This document shows, piece by piece, positions 23,760-32,977 of a stretch of DNA of 64,000 bases (within the stretch, counting starts at the first letter, position 1; each line of letters opens with the position of its first letter). The position numbers and the translations under genes are program-made. The notes beneath the pieces were generated by a model. The model was given only the letters and a program-made list of their open reading frames with translations, was not told the DNA's origin and searched no databases. The DNA comes from Rubrolithibacter danxiaensis (lineage in GTDB: Bacteria; Bacteroidota; Bacteroidia; Sphingobacteriales; Sphingobacteriaceae). The stretch is taken from positions 1 to 64,000 of the forward strand of contig NZ_JBKOPS010000008.1 in NCBI RefSeq assembly GCF_047272945.1. Direction: 5' to 3'.

Positions 23760-25640
23760 GTGAGGTGTTATTTTATTGCTCTTATTGCCTGTTTCGGGTT
23801 TCTGTCTGATGCGTTTGCACAGCAAACCGTTGTTATAAATGACTCGCTAGACCAGCACATCTTTTCTTATGGAGAGATTCAGATTTTTGAGGATTCTACC
23901 AGCAAAATCCCTTTTAGCCAAATCAGCAGTAAAAGATTCGAGCAGCATTTCAGGCCAAGCAGGTCAAGTACTCCCCAGGCAAAGAACTTTAACTCCACCT
24001 ACTGGTACCGCATAAAAATAAGAGGCGGCAAAAACCTGAAGAAAGAATATATTCTTGAATTTTTTGACCAAACGATTGATGAACTTACCGCCTATTTGCC
24101 TCAAGGAAATGGCAAGTATACTGTAAAGGCATTGGGAGATAATTACAGGTTTAATCAGCGACAGCTGCATCATAAAAACTTTGAACTAACGCTGGATAAA
24201 ACCCGCAATAAAGACCATGTATATTATTTCAAGGTTAAATCACGCCAGATAGCAGATATTATTATAGTACTTCGTTCGGTTGATTGGTTCGTCCATTATG
24301 CCCTTGATGAGTATTTCTCCTTTGGAATTTTTTATGGGATGATCCTCGTGTTCAGCTTTTACAATCTACTGATGTTTTTTGCAATACGCCAGCGCCAGTA
24401 TCTGGACTTTGTATTGTATGTTTTAGCGGTAGGCCTGTATCAAATGTCAGCAGATGGCATTGCCTACCAGTACTTGTGGCCGAATGATCCGGAATGGAAT
24501 CAATATGCTTATGGAATTGCATTGTATTTTGTAAGCATCTTTTCACTGCTGTTTACCCGTGATCTTTTGCATGTTAAAGCAAAAGCACCCGCTCTTTATA
24601 AGCTGATAAACGGCCTTATTGGATTAAGAACCATTATATTCCTGTTCAGCTTGCTGTACAAAGAGTGGTTAAATTATAAGTTTCTTGAATTTGTTCCACT
24701 TTTAGCTTCTTTTATTACTGGCATTTACATATTCAGAAAAGGCTACCGGCCCGCTCGTTTTTTTGTGCTCGGATACGGTTTGCTGTTTTTAGGATTTACT
24801 ATCAAGCTTTTAATTGTACTTACCAATGGCTGGCTGAACTTTGGGGTAATAAGCTATTACAGTTTAAGTTTTTGCTTTATTCTCGAAATGGTATTACTCT
24901 CTTTCGCTATAGGCGATAAAGTTCGGATACTGAAGGTACAAAAAGATAAAGCCCAGCAAAGAACCATCCGCGAAATGAAAGAAAATTCGCGGCTTAAAGA
25001 TATTCTGAACAAAGAGCTGGAAAGCCAGGTTTCAGAGCGAACAAAAGAAGTTATTGAAAAATCAACAATTATTGAGCAGCAGAATGAAGAATTGAAGGAG
25101 GTGAATAAACTCCTGCAACAACAGGCAGAAGAGATTTCAAGAATGAATGTTTTACTGGAACAGGATAACATCGAACTTCAAAGCAATATTGAAAATGTTA
25201 CGCGTGCCCGTATCATGTCTGCTGATGTGGATTTTACAGAATTCAGCAAAATTTATCCCGATCAGGAGGCCTGTTTTGAGTTTCTGGCCGATTTAAAGTG
25301 GAAGAGAGGTTACACCTGCCGGAAATGTGGCAATTCACATCATTATAACGGGCATCTACCTCATAGCAAAAGATGCAGCAAATGCGGCTATGAAGAGTCT
25401 GTTACAGCCAATACCATTTTCCAGAATACACGAATTCCTATTAACAAAGCATTTTACATGATATTCCTGATCTACTCCACAAAAGGAAAAATATCATCGC
25501 ACAAGCTTGGCGAAATTCTGGATATCCGGCAAAGCACCTGCTGGACTTACAGCTCAAAAGTTAAAAAAATAATGGACGAGCGTAAAAAAGATCTTAAAAA
25601 TGCCGGAAATCAGGGCTGGAGCAAACTTGTCTTAGACTAA
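23760..25640 (+). CDS. 7TMR-DISM sensor fused to an IS1595-type transposase zinc-ribbon/HTH
   Basis: The 626-residue protein starts with GTG at 23760 and a signal peptide ending at AFA (about residue 20). Residues about 25-180 form a periplasmic 7TMR-DISMED2-like beta domain (FNSTYWYRIKI, YILEFF). About 187-382 are seven membrane segments (7TMR-DISM). About 390-485 are a coiled coil (NEELKEVNKLLQQQAEEISR). From about 490 comes a domain found at the start of IS1595-type transposases: FSKIYPDQEACFEFLADLKW, a zinc ribbon Cys520-x2-Cys523...Cys539-x2-Cys542, then TANTIFQNTRIPINKAFYMIF and an HTH-like end. No DDE nuclease domain follows. I infer a membrane-bound DNA-binding regulator for the adjoining SusCD locus; the fold assignments are strong, the role is inferred. 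Confidence 0.8.
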   Translation: MRCYFIALIACFGFLSDAFAQQTVVINDSLDQHIFSYGEIQIFEDSTSKIPFSQISSKRFEQHFRPSRSSTPQAKNFNSTYWYRIKIRGGKNLKKEYILEFFDQTIDELTAYLPQGNGKYTVKALGDNYRFNQRQLHHKNFELTLDKTRNKDHVYYFKVKSRQIADIIIVLRSVDWFVHYALDEYFSFGIFYGMILVFSFYNLLMFFAIRQRQYLDFVLYVLAVGLYQMSADGIAYQYLWPNDPEWNQYAYGIALYFVSIFSLLFTRDLLHVKAKAPALYKLINGLIGLRTIIFLFSLLYKEWLNYKFLEFVPLLASFITGIYIFRKGYRPARFFVLGYGLLFLGFTIKLLIVLTNGWLNFGVISYYSLSFCFILEMVLLSFAIGDKVRILKVQKDKAQQRTIREMKENSRLKDILNKELESQVSERTKEVIEKSTIIEQQNEELKEVNKLLQQQAEEISRMNVLLEQDNIELQSNIENVTRARIMSADVDFTEFSKIYPDQEACFEFLADLKWKRGYTCRKCGNSHHYNGHLPHSKRCSKCGYEESVTANTIFQNTRIPINKAFYMIFLIYSTKGKISSHKLGEILDIRQSTCWTYSSKVKKIMDERKKDLKNAGNQGWSKLVLD

Positions 25641-25836
25641 AAAAGCTGCTATTTCTTAGAAAAACTGCCCGGTAATTAAGCGTATCAATTCCATTCTGCT
25701 GGCACTGTTGACAAAGGCTATTCTGATTTGATTTACAGCCTTTTATCGTGTTCAACTATTATGGTTCTAAAGCGTATCATTATCAGTATAACTATCTAAC
25801 TATCAGCAAATTATGACAAATTTTTTATCGCAAATA

Positions 25837-25872
25837 TTTGCTTTTATATACTAAAGCTCAATAATTTTGAGC
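25837..25872 (+). promoter_or_regulatory. Promoter of the SusC operon with overlapping inverted repeat
   Basis: TTTG (25837-25840), 21 bases, then TAATTTTG (25862-25869) fit the Bacteroidota consensus. GCTCAA (25856-25861) and TTGAGC (25867-25872) are perfect arms around the -7 box, a likely operator. The start is about 45 bases upstream of the susC ATG. The rest of the 281-bp gap from 25641 shows nothing notable. Confidence 0.6.
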
Positions 25873-25921
25873 AAACTAATCTAACACCGCTAATAAAAAA
25901 GCTTATTAAATTAATGTAATC

Positions 25922-28855
25922 ATGAGAAGAAAATCGTTACTCTCTATTGCCTTTGTACTGTTAGGATGTTTGTGGTCATTTGCACAAAACATCGCAGTAA
26001 AAGGTACTGTAAAAGACAACCGTGGCGAACCGCTACCGGGAGTATCTGTCCTGGTAAAAGGTACAACCCAGGGGACTACAACCAGCCTTGACGGAAACTA
26101 TGCTTTAAACGCTCCGCAAAACGGAACACTGCTTTTTACCTACATCGGTTTTGAAACCAAAGAAGTTGCAATTAACAATCAAACAACGGTTAATATTACA
26201 CTGGCAGAAGCAAACACGCAGTTAAATGAAGTGGTTGTAGTAGGTTACGGATCTCAAAAGAAAGGTGATATAACCGGTTCTGTAGGTGTTGTATCGGCTG
26301 AAGCTTTTGAAAACAGACCTAATACCCAGATGTCGAACATGCTTGAAGGTAAAACTTCCGGTGTTCAGGTATTATCCTCATCCGGAAAACCTTCTGCAGG
26401 ATTAAGTATGCGGATCAGGGGTACCAGTTCTATTAACAGCTCAAGCGAACCTTTGTACGTAGTTGATGGGGTTCCAACCGGTGATACCCGCTCTTTAAAT
26501 CCAGCAGATATTGAAAGTATTTCTGTATTGAAAGATGCCGCTTCAGCAGCAATTTACGGTGCTCAGGGAGCAAACGGCGTAGTTTTAATTACTACTAAAA
26601 AAGGTAAAACAGCCAATACTAAATTTGATTTTACTGCCTATACCGGTTTTTCTAAAGTTTGGAGAAAACTTGATGTGCTAAATGGCGCACAATACCAGGA
26701 CTTAATGACAGAAATGGGACAAAACACAGACTGGAGCTTGTACACAGCCAATACCAACTGGCAGGACGAAGTTTTCCAAAATGGAGCTTCGCAAAATTAT
26801 CAGTTAGCCATCTCTGGTAAAAATGAAAAAACCTCTTATTATATTTCAGGTGGCTGGGTTCAGCAAAAAGGAGCGGTTCGCAGCTCTGAGATGGATCGTT
26901 ATAACTTCAAAGTTAACTTAGATCAGAAAGTGAACAATTGGTTAAACGTTGGTACAAACTTAGCTTATACCCGGTACCACGACGTTAACGTAAACGATAA
27001 TGCTCCAATTAACTCCGGTGGTGTTATTTTGGGTGTTATTTCAACTCCTCCTGTAATTGGCATTTACAACCCTGACGGAACGTTCACCCGAAATCCCTTT
27101 CAGGATTGGGAAAATCCGATTTCAAGCACCGATGGTACAGACAGAGGATATAAAAACCAACGGTTATTAGGAAATGCTTATGGAGAAATTACCTTCTTCC
27201 CAGGATTGAAATTTAAAAGTAACATAGGAATTGACTATAGTAATGCTGCGAACGACTCTTTCTTAGACCCTATCAGAAGCGGTTGGGGAAGAGCCAATGG
27301 TGGTATTGCAAGCTATGGAACTAACCTGAGTAATTTTTGGATTACTGACAATACATTAACCTACAGCAAGCTTATCGGAAAACATAACTTCAGCGCATTA
27401 GCCGGTATGGTTTTCCAGAAATACAGATGGGAAAACAGCTCTATTGAAAGACGTAATTTCTCGGGTATTGCTGTAACAACTCCAAACGGAGGTTCAATTA
27501 TTAACACTGCTAATGCAGATAAAGCTGAAAAAGCAAATCAATCTTTCATTAGCAGGTTAACTTATGATTTTGCCAACAAATATTTATTTCAGGCGAATTT
27601 CCGTGCAGATGCATCGTCTGCTTTCGGTCCTGGCAATAAATGGGGATATTTCCCGTCTTTCTCTGCAGGATGGAGAATATCAGAAGAGCCTTTCTTTGAC
27701 AATATTAACGTCATCAATGATTTGAAATTAAAGGCTTCATGGGGAATTGTAGGAAATGATCAGATTGGGAACTATGCGCACTTTGCTCTTGTTAGCCCCG
27801 GTGCTAATTATCTGATCGGCCCGGCGATTCTTCCCGGAACATATCCTTCCACTATTGGAAATTCAGACTTAAAATGGGAAGAAACAACCCAAACAAACGT
27901 AGGTCTTGACGTTGCTCTTCTTAATTCGAGAATTAATTTCAGTGCGGAAGCATATTTGAAGAAGACAAACGACCTGCTGCTGAATCTTCCATTGCCAAGA
28001 TCTACTGGTTTTGATAACGGGCTACAAAACGTTGGTTCAGTTGAAAACAGAGGTTTAGAATTTCAGATAAACTCCAGAAATTTCGTTAAAAAGAATTTTC
28101 AGTGGGAAACTGATTTTAATATCTCTTTTAACAGAAACAAAGTATTAAGTGTTGTAGGCCAGGAAATAGCTCAGGGCGGAGTAGCTTCAAGAGGCGATGC
28201 TGTGCTGATTAAAGAAGGATATCCTCTTGGAATGTTCTACGGATATGTAGCTGACATTGTAGATCCTCAAACAGGCGACCTGCTTTACCTGGATGCAAAT
28301 GGCAACAGCACCGCTAATCCAGCCGCATCAGACAGAAGATTTATAGGAAATCCTAATCCTGATTTTATTTACGGATTTACAAATACATTTACCTATAAAA
28401 ACTTTGGTCTGAATATTTTCCTGCAAGGATCACAGGGTAATGATATTCTGAATGCAACACGTATCGATACTGAAGGCATGGTTGATCCGAAAAACCAAAG
28501 CGCAGATGTGTTAAGGCGCTGGACAACACCTGGCCAGGTAACAGATATCCCAAGAGCTGAATTTGGAGTAACTGATAACTCACGCATCTCTACCCGGTTT
28601 ATTGAAAATGGTTCTTATTTGCGGGTAAAATCAGCAACACTAAGTTTTGATGTTCCTAAAAGCCTGTTAAACAAAGCTAAAATTGGAAGTGCAAGACTGT
28701 ATGTAACTGGAGAAAACCTGTTAACTTTTACAGATTACAAAGGATTTGACCCGGAAGTGAATTCTTTTGGTGGTTCAAACACAGTTCAGGGTGTTGATTT
28801 TGGAACCTATCCTCAAACCCGTAACCTGATTTTTGGTTTAAACGTGTCATTTTAA
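25922..28855 (+). CDS. SusC/RagA-family TonB-dependent outer membrane transporter
   Basis: A 977-residue protein that imports glycans across the outer membrane together with its SusD lid. Signal peptide to about residue 21 (SFAQ), a CarboxypepD_reg-like domain (about 24-105, VKGTVKDNRGEPLPGVSVLVKGT), the conserved NEVVVVGYGSQKKGDITGSV TonB-box and plug start (about 101-120), MRIRGTSSINSSSEPLYVVDGV plug motif, IESISVLKDAASAAIYG and NGVVLITTKKG, then the beta barrel ending in F. First gene of the operon SusC-SusD-PKD lipoprotein-GH30. Confidence 0.96.
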   Translation: MRRKSLLSIAFVLLGCLWSFAQNIAVKGTVKDNRGEPLPGVSVLVKGTTQGTTTSLDGNYALNAPQNGTLLFTYIGFETKEVAINNQTTVNITLAEANTQLNEVVVVGYGSQKKGDITGSVGVVSAEAFENRPNTQMSNMLEGKTSGVQVLSSSGKPSAGLSMRIRGTSSINSSSEPLYVVDGVPTGDTRSLNPADIESISVLKDAASAAIYGAQGANGVVLITTKKGKTANTKFDFTAYTGFSKVWRKLDVLNGAQYQDLMTEMGQNTDWSLYTANTNWQDEVFQNGASQNYQLAISGKNEKTSYYISGGWVQQKGAVRSSEMDRYNFKVNLDQKVNNWLNVGTNLAYTRYHDVNVNDNAPINSGGVILGVISTPPVIGIYNPDGTFTRNPFQDWENPISSTDGTDRGYKNQRLLGNAYGEITFFPGLKFKSNIGIDYSNAANDSFLDPIRSGWGRANGGIASYGTNLSNFWITDNTLTYSKLIGKHNFSALAGMVFQKYRWENSSIERRNFSGIAVTTPNGGSIINTANADKAEKANQSFISRLTYDFANKYLFQANFRADASSAFGPGNKWGYFPSFSAGWRISEEPFFDNINVINDLKLKASWGIVGNDQIGNYAHFALVSPGANYLIGPAILPGTYPSTIGNSDLKWEETTQTNVGLDVALLNSRINFSAEAYLKKTNDLLLNLPLPRSTGFDNGLQNVGSVENRGLEFQINSRNFVKKNFQWETDFNISFNRNKVLSVVGQEIAQGGVASRGDAVLIKEGYPLGMFYGYVADIVDPQTGDLLYLDANGNSTANPAASDRRFIGNPNPDFIYGFTNTFTYKNFGLNIFLQGSQGNDILNATRIDTEGMVDPKNQSADVLRRWTTPGQVTDIPRAEFGVTDNSRISTRFIENGSYLRVKSATLSFDVPKSLLNKAKIGSARLYVTGENLLTFTDYKGFDPEVNSFGGSNTVQGVDFGTYPQTRNLIFGLNVSF

Positions 28856-28885
28856 TTTCTTGCACGCATATTCAATATTATAATT

Positions 28886-30370
28886 ATGAAACTAAAATAT
28901 ATAACACCATATACATTGGCCGCTACTTTACTGTTAAGCATGCCGGCTTGTAAAGACTTTGTAGAGTTGACCCCAATTTCAACAACAACAGCAAGTAATG
29001 CCTATAATACAGCATCAGATGCAGAGGCTGCATTAGTAGGGGTTTATGATTCTTTTTCACAGGAGTATTATATCTGGGACAATGTTATTGCCAGCGATGT
29101 AATTTCGGATAACTATTATGCCGGTGGTGATAATGCAGATATCATTGCTATTGATAAATTGGATATCAGTCCTACTAATGGAAGGTTATTTGCTAACTGG
29201 ACACAGCTTTATAATGCAATAGCAAAAGCAAATCTGGTATTAGAGAAAGTTCCTGCAATAAAAGATCCTAATCTGGACGCAAGAAGAGAACAGATTCTGG
29301 GCGAAGCAGCATTTTTACGTGCTTACCATTACTATCAGCTGGTAAATTTATTTGGAGGAGTTCCATTAATCACTGCACCGGTTTCATCAACAGAGCCAAG
29401 TGCAACTAATATCCCCCGCTCTACTGAAGAAGAAGTTTATAATCAGATTGTAACCGATCTTTTATTTGCACGTGATCGATTACCTGATACTTATCCCGGT
29501 GGCTCTGCCGAATCTAAGGCAAGAGCAACAAAAGGTGCTGCAAATGCCATGTTAGCCAAAGCATTCGCTCAAAGACCAGCTAAGGATTATAACAAAGTGT
29601 TAGAGTATTGCAATGCAGTTATTTCAAGTCCTGCTGGCTATGAGCTTTTGCAGAACTTTGACCAGTTATGGGACGGTACTCATTACAATAATGCTGAGTC
29701 TATTATGGAAGTACAATTTGACGGAGTTACTGAAGGTAACTTCGGCCCATCTCTTCTTCTGCCTCCTTCAAAAGTAGGTCATACCTGGAGAAAATTTGTG
29801 GTACCATCACACGACTTAATTAACGCATTTGATGCTGCAGGCGATGTAGAACGAAAAGACGCTACATTTTTGTTTGAAAGCGCACCATGGGTTGATGAAT
29901 ATTGGGGAAATAAAGTAGGTTCTGTAATTCCTTTTGCTTATAAATGGAGATCAGCTCCAAGCTGGGCAGGAAGTTCCAACCGTCAGTATTTAATCAGACT
30001 GGCTGATATTATTTTATTAAAAGCTGAAGCTCTTAATGAGTTAGACAAGCCAATCTCAGAAGTAAAACCTGTATTAGATGAAATAAGAAGCAGAGCAGGT
30101 TTACCGGGAACTACAGCCGCTGATAAAACTCAAATGCGGGCCGCCATACTAAATGAGCGCCGCCTTGAGCTTGCACAGGAAGCGCATCGTTGGGAAGACC
30201 TTAAACGTTATGGCGTAGCAGTACAGGTAATGAATAATCTGAACGAAATCGATTTAAGAACAAATACTAAAACCGATTACAACGCAACAGCAACCGATCT
30301 TTTATTCCCATTGCCACAACAAGAGCTAAACAGAAATAAAAATTTAACTCAAAATCCGGGATATAATTAA
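28886..30370 (+). CDS. SusD/RagB-family glycan-binding lipoprotein
   Basis: A 494-residue surface lipoprotein with lipobox SMPAC (Cys22). SusD features include NAYNTASDAEAALVGVYDSF, the TPR-like helices with EQILGEAAFLRAYHYYQLVNLFGGVPLI (about 135-165), and the C-terminal LRLADIILLKAEALNEL, IRSRAGL, ILNERRLELAQEAHRWEDLKRYG and LFPLPQQELNRNKNLTQNPGY. It forms the lid over the SusC pore. It lies 30 bases after susC and before a structured spacer. Confidence 0.96.
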   Translation: MKLKYITPYTLAATLLLSMPACKDFVELTPISTTTASNAYNTASDAEAALVGVYDSFSQEYYIWDNVIASDVISDNYYAGGDNADIIAIDKLDISPTNGRLFANWTQLYNAIAKANLVLEKVPAIKDPNLDARREQILGEAAFLRAYHYYQLVNLFGGVPLITAPVSSTEPSATNIPRSTEEEVYNQIVTDLLFARDRLPDTYPGGSAESKARATKGAANAMLAKAFAQRPAKDYNKVLEYCNAVISSPAGYELLQNFDQLWDGTHYNNAESIMEVQFDGVTEGNFGPSLLLPPSKVGHTWRKFVVPSHDLINAFDAAGDVERKDATFLFESAPWVDEYWGNKVGSVIPFAYKWRSAPSWAGSSNRQYLIRLADIILLKAEALNELDKPISEVKPVLDEIRSRAGLPGTTAADKTQMRAAILNERRLELAQEAHRWEDLKRYGVAVQVMNNLNEIDLRTNTKTDYNATATDLLFPLPQQELNRNKNLTQNPGYN

Positions 30371-30376
30371 AATAAA

Positions 30377-30425
30377 GGTGTCCGAAAAACTTAAGCGAGC
30401 TATAGCCAGCAGTTTCTTGGACACC
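30377..30425 (+). other. Intercistronic hairpin after susD
   Basis: GGTGTCC (30377-30383) and GGACACC (30419-30425) pair perfectly, with an inner AAACT/AGTTT pair. There is no T-run, so it more likely stabilises the upstream susCD mRNA or lowers downstream expression than stops transcription. Confidence 0.5.
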
Positions 30426-30484
30426 AACTGTTCCTGGTTAAATAATTTTATAAATCATCAACGATGTTATTTCAATATAAAAAC

Positions 30485-31312
30485 ATGAAAAGGTTATATT
30501 CAACACTACTGATGGTGCTTGCTGTTGCAGCAATCGTCATAACAGGTTGCGATAAGGATGAAAAGGTTCCTCCCCCAATGGCAGATTTCACTGTGCAGGC
30601 AGCTAAACTGGCCGTAACTTTTACTCCTGATGTAAAAAATGTCCGTTATTATTCCTGGGACTTTGGAGACGGAAGTCCGGTTTCTACCGAAAAATCACCC
30701 TCTCATTTTTACGACGATGGCGGAAACTATACTGTTACATTAACTGTAACAGGAAGAGACGGTTCCACACTTGCAAAATCGCAGGAGATTACAGTTACGG
30801 CGCCTGTAAATTATATCCAAGGTGGCAAATTTGAAACTGCAGAAGACGAAGCTAAGTGGACTAAGTTTGCTATCAATTTAAACAATAACATTACCTGGGC
30901 CAGAAACGATGGCAAAATGATTGCAAGCGGAGGGAATGGCGGCCATGCAGGAATTTATCAGGCTATCCAGGTTGAAGCAAATACTAAATACCAGTTTTCT
31001 ATGCTGGTATCTGGTAGCGGGGCAACAGATACCTGGTTCGAGGTTTACTTTGGTTCTTTTGCACCTGTTGAAGGTAATGATTATTCTGATGGAGGAACCG
31101 TATTTGGCCTTAATACCTGGGCTGGCTGCGGCAATTCTACATTTAGCGGAAACATTGCAACATTAGGATGTGCCGGGTCCAATAAAGACAAGAACGGTGA
31201 AATTACCTTTTCACAAAGTGGCACGGTTTACCTGGTTATCAAAACGGGTGGTGCAAATTTAGGCACAGGCGGAATAGCCATAGACAATGTTACGCTTTCA
31301 AAAGTAGAATAA
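30485..31312 (+). CDS. PKD-domain surface lipoprotein (probable glycan-binding protein)
   Basis: The ATG at 30485 (MKRLYSTLL) gives a proper lipoprotein signal with lipobox ITGC; the longer frame from 30464 does not. The mature protein has a PKD domain (about residues 27-110: YYSWDFGDGSPVSTEKSPSHFY, YTVTLTVTG) followed by a beta-sandwich of about 160 residues (GGKFETAEDEAKW, NTKYQFSMLVSG, IAIDNVTLSKVE) like carbohydrate-binding modules of the CBM4/9 style. Its place after SusCD is that of a SusE/F-like surface glycan-binding protein. The ligand is unknown; the downstream GH30 suggests a beta-glucan. Confidence 0.8.
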   Translation: MKRLYSTLLMVLAVAAIVITGCDKDEKVPPPMADFTVQAAKLAVTFTPDVKNVRYYSWDFGDGSPVSTEKSPSHFYDDGGNYTVTLTVTGRDGSTLAKSQEITVTAPVNYIQGGKFETAEDEAKWTKFAINLNNNITWARNDGKMIASGGNGGHAGIYQAIQVEANTKYQFSMLVSGSGATDTWFEVYFGSFAPVEGNDYSDGGTVFGLNTWAGCGNSTFSGNIATLGCAGSNKDKNGEITFSQSGTVYLVIKTGGANLGTGGIAIDNVTLSKVE

Positions 31313-31328
31313 TAGTTAGCAAGAAATA

Positions 31329-31348
31329 GCGGCCGGTATTCCGGTCGC
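31329..31348 (+). other. Intercistronic hairpin before the GH30 gene
   Basis: GCGGCCGG (31329-31336) and CCGGTCGC (31341-31348) form a GC-rich stem with one G-T pair and a 4-nt loop. Only TTT follows, so read-through into the GH30 gene is likely; it may act as a partial terminator or processing site. Confidence 0.45.
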
Positions 31349-31396
31349 TTTATGTAAATTGTCAAGTAACTCTTCAATAATAATCTTACTCGCAAT

Positions 31397-32863
31397 ATGA
31401 AGACAGTTCATAAAAACAAAATAACAACCACGCTCTTGCTTATTTTATTCAGCTTAAATGCAATAGGATGCAAAAAGAAAAACGACAGCGTTACGTACAA
31501 TCCTGTTCCGGTTACTCCTCCAACTACTCCTGTTAAATCAGATGTTACTTTCTGGCTTACCAAAGGAGATAAATCAGCCCTCCTTCAAAAACAGAATATA
31601 AACCTGGTATTTAAGGCAGGAACTAATAACAATCCGACTATTGAAGTTGATACAACCCAAAGCTTTCAAACCATTGATGGATTTGGCTATACCTTGACTG
31701 GCGGAAGTGCAACATTAATAAACGGTCTTGCTTCTGCAGAAAAAGATGCACTTTTAAAAGAACTTTTTTCTACAGACAGCGCAGCCATTGGTGTAAGCTA
31801 TCTTAGAATTAGCATCGGTGCTTCTGATTTAAGTGCCGGGACTTTCACTTATGACGATATGCCAGCCGGACAATCCGATGCAAAACTGGCTCAATTCAGT
31901 ATAGAAAGAGAAAAAGAAGATCTGATTCCGGTATTAAAGAAAATTGTTGCCATTAATCCAAAGATCAAGATTCTCGGTTCTCCGTGGTCTGCCCCTACCT
32001 GGATGAAAACAAACAACAGTTTTATAGGAGGCAGTTTAAAACCTGAATATTTCCCTGTGTATGCGCAATATTTTGTGAAATATATCCAGGCAATGAAAGC
32101 TGAAGGCATTACCATTGATGCCATCACTATTCAGAACGAGCCTTTGCACCCGGGAAATAATCCGAGTATGTACATGGAAGCAGCAGACCAGGCAACGTTT
32201 ATAAAAAACAATCTGGGGCCTGCTTTTAAAGCCGCTAATATCAACACAAAAATTATTGTGTACGATCATAATGCCGACAGGCCTGATTATCCGCTCACTA
32301 TTTTAAATGATCCTGAAGCTAAACAGTATGTGGATGGCTCTGCCTTTCATTTATATGCCGGAGATATCAGCGCTTTATCACAGGTACATTATGCCCACCC
32401 GGATAAAAACGTGTACTTTACAGAGCAGTGGATTGGTGGTCCCGGAAATTTTGCTGAAGACCTGAAATGGCACGTGGGCACATTAATTATTGGTGCTACC
32501 CGTAACTGGAGCCGCAATGTATTGGAGTGGAATCTGGCTGCTGATCCATCTTATCAGCCTCATACCGACAAAGGCGGATGTACCACTTGCCTGGGAGCAT
32601 TAACAATAGGCCAGGGAATAACACGTAATCCTGCTTACTACATCATTGCACACGCATCGAAGTTTGTACAGCCCGGCTCTGTTCGTATCAATTCAAACGA
32701 AGCAGGAAGTCTGAAAAATGTGGCTTTTAAAACACCGGAAGGAAAAAAAGTATTGATTGCTGTAAATAATGGAACAGCATCTCAAAGCTTTAACATTAAG
32801 TTTGGTGGCAAAATAGTTTCGGCCTCTCTACCAGCCGGAGCAGTAGGTACTTTTACCTGGTAA
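31397..32863 (+). CDS. GH30-family glycoside hydrolase lipoprotein
   Basis: A 488-residue lipoprotein (lipobox LNAIGC) of glycoside hydrolase family 30. FQTIDGFGYTLTGGSA opens the catalytic (beta/alpha)8 barrel, ILGSPWSAPTWMKTN follows, the acid/base Glu248 lies in TIQNEPLHP and the nucleophile Glu343 in YFTEQW. The closing beta domain (RNPAYYIIAHASKFVQPGSVRI... VAVNNGTASQSFNIKF) is typical. GH30 enzymes of this kind act on beta-1,6-glucan or related beta-linked sugars. As the only hydrolase of the operon it probably trims the target glycan at the cell surface. Exact subfamily is not certain. Confidence 0.9.
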   Translation: MKTVHKNKITTTLLLILFSLNAIGCKKKNDSVTYNPVPVTPPTTPVKSDVTFWLTKGDKSALLQKQNINLVFKAGTNNNPTIEVDTTQSFQTIDGFGYTLTGGSATLINGLASAEKDALLKELFSTDSAAIGVSYLRISIGASDLSAGTFTYDDMPAGQSDAKLAQFSIEREKEDLIPVLKKIVAINPKIKILGSPWSAPTWMKTNNSFIGGSLKPEYFPVYAQYFVKYIQAMKAEGITIDAITIQNEPLHPGNNPSMYMEAADQATFIKNNLGPAFKAANINTKIIVYDHNADRPDYPLTILNDPEAKQYVDGSAFHLYAGDISALSQVHYAHPDKNVYFTEQWIGGPGNFAEDLKWHVGTLIIGATRNWSRNVLEWNLAADPSYQPHTDKGGCTTCLGALTIGQGITRNPAYYIIAHASKFVQPGSVRINSNEAGSLKNVAFKTPEGKKVLIAVNNGTASQSFNIKFGGKIVSASLPAGAVGTFTW

Positions 32864-32898
32864 TAAAATAAATTAATACCAAAATACTTTCTCACAAA

Positions 32899-32927
32899 GT
32901 CTCGCCGGAAAACGGCGGGACTTTTTT
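32899..32927 (+). terminator. Terminator of the SusCD-GH30 operon
   Basis: GTCTCGCCG (32899-32907) and CGGCGGGAC (32913-32921) form a 9-bp stem with one G-T pair, followed by six Ts, about 35 bases after the GH30 stop. Confidence 0.85.
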
Positions 32928-32977
32928 GTTACATATCAAAACCGACACTAAAATTGGTATATTGTAAAAAGATTAAC

